The notes under the pieces: model-generated
What the model saw: the letters and a program-made list of their open reading frames with translations, nothing else
What the model was told of the DNA's origin: nothing
Databases searched by the model: none
Assembly (NCBI GenBank): GCA_002440225.1
Contig: DJSH01000087.1
Span: 1 to 13,526 of the forward strand
Length of the DNA stretch: 13,526 nt
Origin: Candidatus Segatella violae
GTDB taxonomy: Bacteria > Bacteroidota > Bacteroidia > Bacteroidales > Bacteroidaceae
Direction: 5' to 3'
Made by a program: the position numbers and the translations under genes
Part shown: in pieces, positions 13,005 to 13,526 of the stretch
Layout of the letters: each line of letters begins with the position of its first letter
How positions within the stretch are numbered: position 1 is the stretch's first letter

Positions 13005-13510
13005 TCAATTTCCTGTCACATTACTATATTCTGCAACATGAAAAGGATGACTGCCAGGTCATAATCATTCACCATATATTTCTCATATCGTTGCAAGGCT
13101 TCCTTGGCATATTTCAATGCCGAGATAGAATCGGGCGTAGGACCTGCTGAGAGATACATGGCAAGATCATCTAGTGCCAGAGGATAATCACGTTTTTCGG
13201 TATCATGATACTTCTTCCAATTGTCCACCGCATCCTGGGCGGATTTGACTGCACCTTGATAATCCTTCAGACGATACAGGCAACGAGCCTTCAGTCTCAG
13301 GTTCTGAAAATAAGCAGTATCTTGCTCGCCCAGAAATTTTGATACTAAAGTTTGCTGCTTGTCAAGCACCTCCAAGCACTTCTGATAATTTTCCTTCTGA
13401 TAGAGTTTGATGACCATCGTATCCATCTTAAGAATCGCTTGTTTATCTTGTGCCGATACTGAAAGAGGGAGCAATAAAAGGACAAGAATGAATTTGAGAA
13501 CTTGTTTCAT
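13005..13510 (-). pseudogene. Secreted TPR-repeat protein, frameshifted and truncated at the 3' end
   Basis: The open frame from ATG 13510 to 13016 encodes 164 residues: a signal peptide (MKQVLKFILVLLLLPLSVSA, cleavage before QD) and tetratricopeptide-like helices with repeated Leu/Tyr/Ala patterns (YFQNLRLKARCLYRLKDYQG, ALKYAKEALQRYEKY). The end, VILFMLQNIVM, is unlike a TPR. One base shift at the T-run near 13041-13044 gives VILF, then HVAEYSNVTGN, which fits the next TPR helix (hydrophobic, Ala, Tyr, then Gly-Asn), but that frame stops at 13005. So a one-base deletion and loss of the 3' part are both likely. If expressed, it would be a periplasmic or surface scaffold fragment. It converges on the small gene with about 20-30 bp between. 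Confidence 0.6.
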
Positions 13511-13526
13511 AACCTTATGTTTTTAG

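Overview
The window looks like chromosome of a gut or oral Bacteroidetes bacterium, most likely Prevotella/Segatella. The evidence is the promoter style (TTTG, 19-21 bp, TAnnTTTG, seen at several starts), the lack of strong Shine-Dalgarno sites, a BspA-type leucine-rich-repeat protein, an AAA-ATPase-like/PD-(D/E)XK protein of the kind amplified in these genomes, an ECF sigma/anti-sigma/outer-membrane-barrel locus, and simple GAAGAGTGAAGAA- and GTTAGGAGT-type repeats. The genus call is inference from protein and repeat style.

Layout. Bases 1-357 hold one copy of a palindromic intergenic repeat, a possible leftward promoter, and a regular 20-bp repeat array (201-260) upstream of a rightward promoter. 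Bases 358-4082 form a tight three-gene operon: a small LRR_5 protein with a lysine/glutamate-rich tail, polyphosphate kinase 1 (ppk) and a Ppx/GppA exopolyphosphatase. This is a complete make-and-degrade unit for inorganic polyphosphate, and the upstream array has the 11-bp direct-repeat spacing of a Pho-type response-regulator site. Convergent to it is an FKBP prolyl isomerase (4097-4495), then a second copy of the palindromic repeat, then a membrane-anchored alpha/beta hydrolase (4668-5780, minus). A divergent AAA-ATPase-like/PD-(D/E)XK gene follows (6033-7613, plus).

Bases 7621-9030 are a graveyard: an ECF sigma factor and its anti-sigma factor, each with an early in-frame stop, and an outer-membrane beta-barrel gene reduced to two fragments, one fused to the anti-sigma remnant and the last one cut off inside a long palindrome. 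An intact Nramp metal transporter gene (9111-10376, minus) is divergent from a radical SAM protein (10660-11427), which is followed by a pyridoxamine-kinase-like gene (11501-12322). Both divergent promoters can be placed well.

From just after the kinase stop to about 12697, the intergenic region is filled with a degenerate tandem array of exactly 22-bp period. Its first half is a series of dyad-symmetric units whose sequence changes while their spacing stays at about 22 bp. A 73-residue unknown protein (12762-12983) follows, and then a convergent secreted TPR-protein gene that appears frameshifted and truncated. The 22-bp array, the 20-bp array before the polyphosphate operon, and the possible link between the lysine-rich LRR protein and polyphosphate are the observations most worth following up.
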